Below are positions 63,701 through 64,000 of a stretch of 64,000 bases of DNA, in pieces (the stretch's first letter is position 1; every line of letters starts with the position of its first letter). The stretch is from Lacisediminimonas profundi (GTDB taxonomy: Bacteria > Pseudomonadota > Gammaproteobacteria > Burkholderiales > Burkholderiaceae_D), in NCBI RefSeq assembly GCF_008831265.1, contig NZ_VTTH01000002.1, positions 864,700 to 928,699 of the forward strand, in the 5' to 3' direction. The notes beneath the pieces were generated by a model, which was given only the letters and a program-made list of their open reading frames with translations, made no database searches and was not told the origin of the DNA. The translations under genes and the position numbers were made by a program.

Positions 63701-64000
63701 CGCATCACCGCATCGTTCGACAGGCTCAGGTTGCCCTGGACGAAGCCGTTCAAGGTGCCGCTGATGATCATCGAAGCACTGTCGGCCATGCTCAGGTTGC
63801 CCGTGGCAACCGTCAGGTCCAGCGAAGCCGCCGTGACCGATGCCAGGGAACCGAAGCTGACATCGCCGTCGCCGGCCGTCAGCGTCATGTCTTCAGCCGC
63901 AGCCAGTACTGCCTGCGTCGAGAAGCTGATGTCGCCGGCATCCACCGTGAACAGCATGCCCTCGCCGGCCGTCATCGATGCGCGGTCGGCGAAGCTGACG
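60715..64000 (-). CDS. Giant beta-repeat (adhesin/filament-like) protein, C-terminal part
   Basis: The frame is open to the window edge, so the N terminus lies beyond 64000; about 1,095 codons are seen. The visible N-terminal part is made of about 20-22-residue Gly/Asp/Ser/Val-rich repeats (VGTGDVSFADRASMTAG type), probably a parallel beta-helix; a 687-bp unit is duplicated (62971 onward). Next comes an His/Asp/Tyr-rich region (about 61190-61860) and a Pro/Thr/Ala-rich tail. GNGKALGQDK (about 61651-61683) is echoed by the extreme end NNGKALGKSK. It is the putative cargo of the cluster downstream. Adhesin or fibre function is inferred from repeats only. Confidence 0.83.
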   Translation of the reverse strand, partial: VSFADRASMTAGEGMLFTVDAGDISFSTQAVLAAAEDMTLTAGDGDVSFGSLASVTAASLDLTVATGNLSMADSASMIISGTLNGFVQGNLSLSNDAVMRTEGGDLTMAVNVGSVTASDSAEMTSDQNLTLAVNTGNVSFGTDALMSAAQQLTLSVGTGDVSFADRARMASSGEAVVTIGTGNLSFATEASMTAGAGMTVTVGTGDTSFSTDAVMAAAQQLTFEVGTGNVSFADRASMTAGEGMLFTVDAGDISFSTQAVLAAAEGMTLTAGDGDVSVGSLASVTAASLDLTVATGNLSMADNATMLISGALNGFVQGNLSLSNGAVMRTEGGDLTMAVNVGNVTLADSAEMSSGQQLTLTIGTGDLALTHASMLADGDMSVAIGSGDVTMVDASQARSGEDFILATSDGSIAINTASALFAVDTLTVSAAGGDVLLDTGATLTATVINLNVQGGSLSSGDGVRIDSSGDTALDVSSDVLMRADSRMTVGADLEAAIGNDLRLQDSAAIDVTGMASLQIGGNLGLQDSASLTVGGPLDLAVGRDMVLAGDAQLSVHSSASLTTGEDLILADRAKITVATTLQLDVGADWLMTGQTLVSAGTDLIGTIGSDLVLSQDAVVLAGNALTLTITGGAGTMNDSSRLQATRISVTLLAGAFTMEDADTLVQASDSATMDAAGHIRLDRVEAANTVTLRTGMAIIDNTVAEEDLIVTNILTMDAARGIGFNRYYDYHEDEYDDQRESFYHDQRDNSHKFKDASGWYYDASSYGDDEPGMGNGKALGQDKYDQDDRRKIPPATEEHFVPDWYDDFDRPTDHVWHHLNHRYYDLRHNINVNAQIVSARNALSGGIYLHDAIGFTVGSQGIWNRGDGAIWLSSEGRIRYDSKTHSDSNTPPAAGQVINLRHQAIHIRHHFDLERHLWDFEHDNGHHGYHGRYDEPLASVTTTASTDASGDIGLPVPLTAGPVITSLTTPIREPLTLTATVIDPVPTATPAIEPTATVTVSSTAGQVGAPPVAASVTAVTAITATSSTTVVAQPVSILAALGIAVPAASTPSIVTVLQQIATATSPAQTQPAVVPPAAAAADKGNNGKALGKSK
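62971..64000. repeat. 687-bp internal tandem repeat of the giant gene
   Basis: The segment from 62971 is repeated from 63658 with a shift of exactly 687 bases (229 codons), with few differences, and the second copy runs off the window. It keeps the frame. Confidence 0.9.

Noticed and set aside
1..64000. tRNA, rRNA, prophage or insertion-sequence genes
   Set aside because: I saw no cloverleaf-like tRNA, no ribosomal RNA and no transposase or integrase coding sequence; a covariance-model scan could still find small RNAs.

Overview
The base composition (GC-rich throughout), codon use and gene content suggest a betaproteobacterium of the order Burkholderiales, most likely near Oxalobacteraceae (Herbaspirillum/Noviherbaspirillum/Massilia). 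The clues are Bug/TctC-type receptors, TAXI-TRAP systems, the gcl-hyi-glxR glyoxylate route, an arsR-arsI pair and the dispersed non-coding repeats. This is inference from family resemblance; no rRNA or other phylogenetic marker lies in the window.

Layout. 1-1398 is the 3' part of a fused TRAP permease. 1459-4165 holds two VOC proteins, an arsR-arsI operon with a clear operator, and an NnrU-like membrane protein. 4334-10521 holds a Cas4-like/DinG-type helicase, a GNAT enzyme, a thioesterase and two overlapping cell-envelope genes (TPR protein and L,D-transpeptidase). 10676-18091 is a run of leftward genes for lipid or acyl-CoA catabolism: alpha/beta hydrolase, two SDRs, an MDR reductase, a PaaI-type thioesterase, an acyl-CoA dehydrogenase and a thiolase. 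18355-25809 has an MHS-type transporter with an unusual periplasmic insert, an unrecognised Ser/Thr-rich protein, a penicillin-acylase-like Ntn hydrolase and nadB.

25867-34650 is repeat-rich. Three copies of a roughly 340-bp element (two forming a large inverted repeat), a 16-copy octamer array and an 80-bp tandem array surround a two-domain CHRD lipoprotein, a Bug receptor, a TPP enzyme and a SulP transporter. 34680-39251 is the glyoxylate module gcl-hyi-glxR with a divergent LysR regulator, followed by a panE-like reductase and a FAH-family hydrolase. 41566-49605 is an accessory region of unrelated genes whose 3' ends are decorated by palindromic REP-like arms (core GGGGTCAGACTCGATAT).

49603-64000 is the most interesting part. 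A tight leftward cluster encodes, in order of transcription, a giant beta-repeat protein (only its C-terminal 1,095 or so codons are in the window), a DUF3467 protein, a TolC-type outer-membrane protein, a HlyD-type adaptor, a PqqD-like/M50-protease/HlyD fusion, a shortened SecA-like ATPase, a GAF/HlyD fusion, a SapC-family protein and a TAXI-type receptor. There is no ABC exporter. I propose that the core is a SecA-motor-driven, TolC-dependent export system for the giant protein, with the site-2-protease-like fusion as a processing or gating component. This is a hypothesis from gene content and order, not a demonstrated function.
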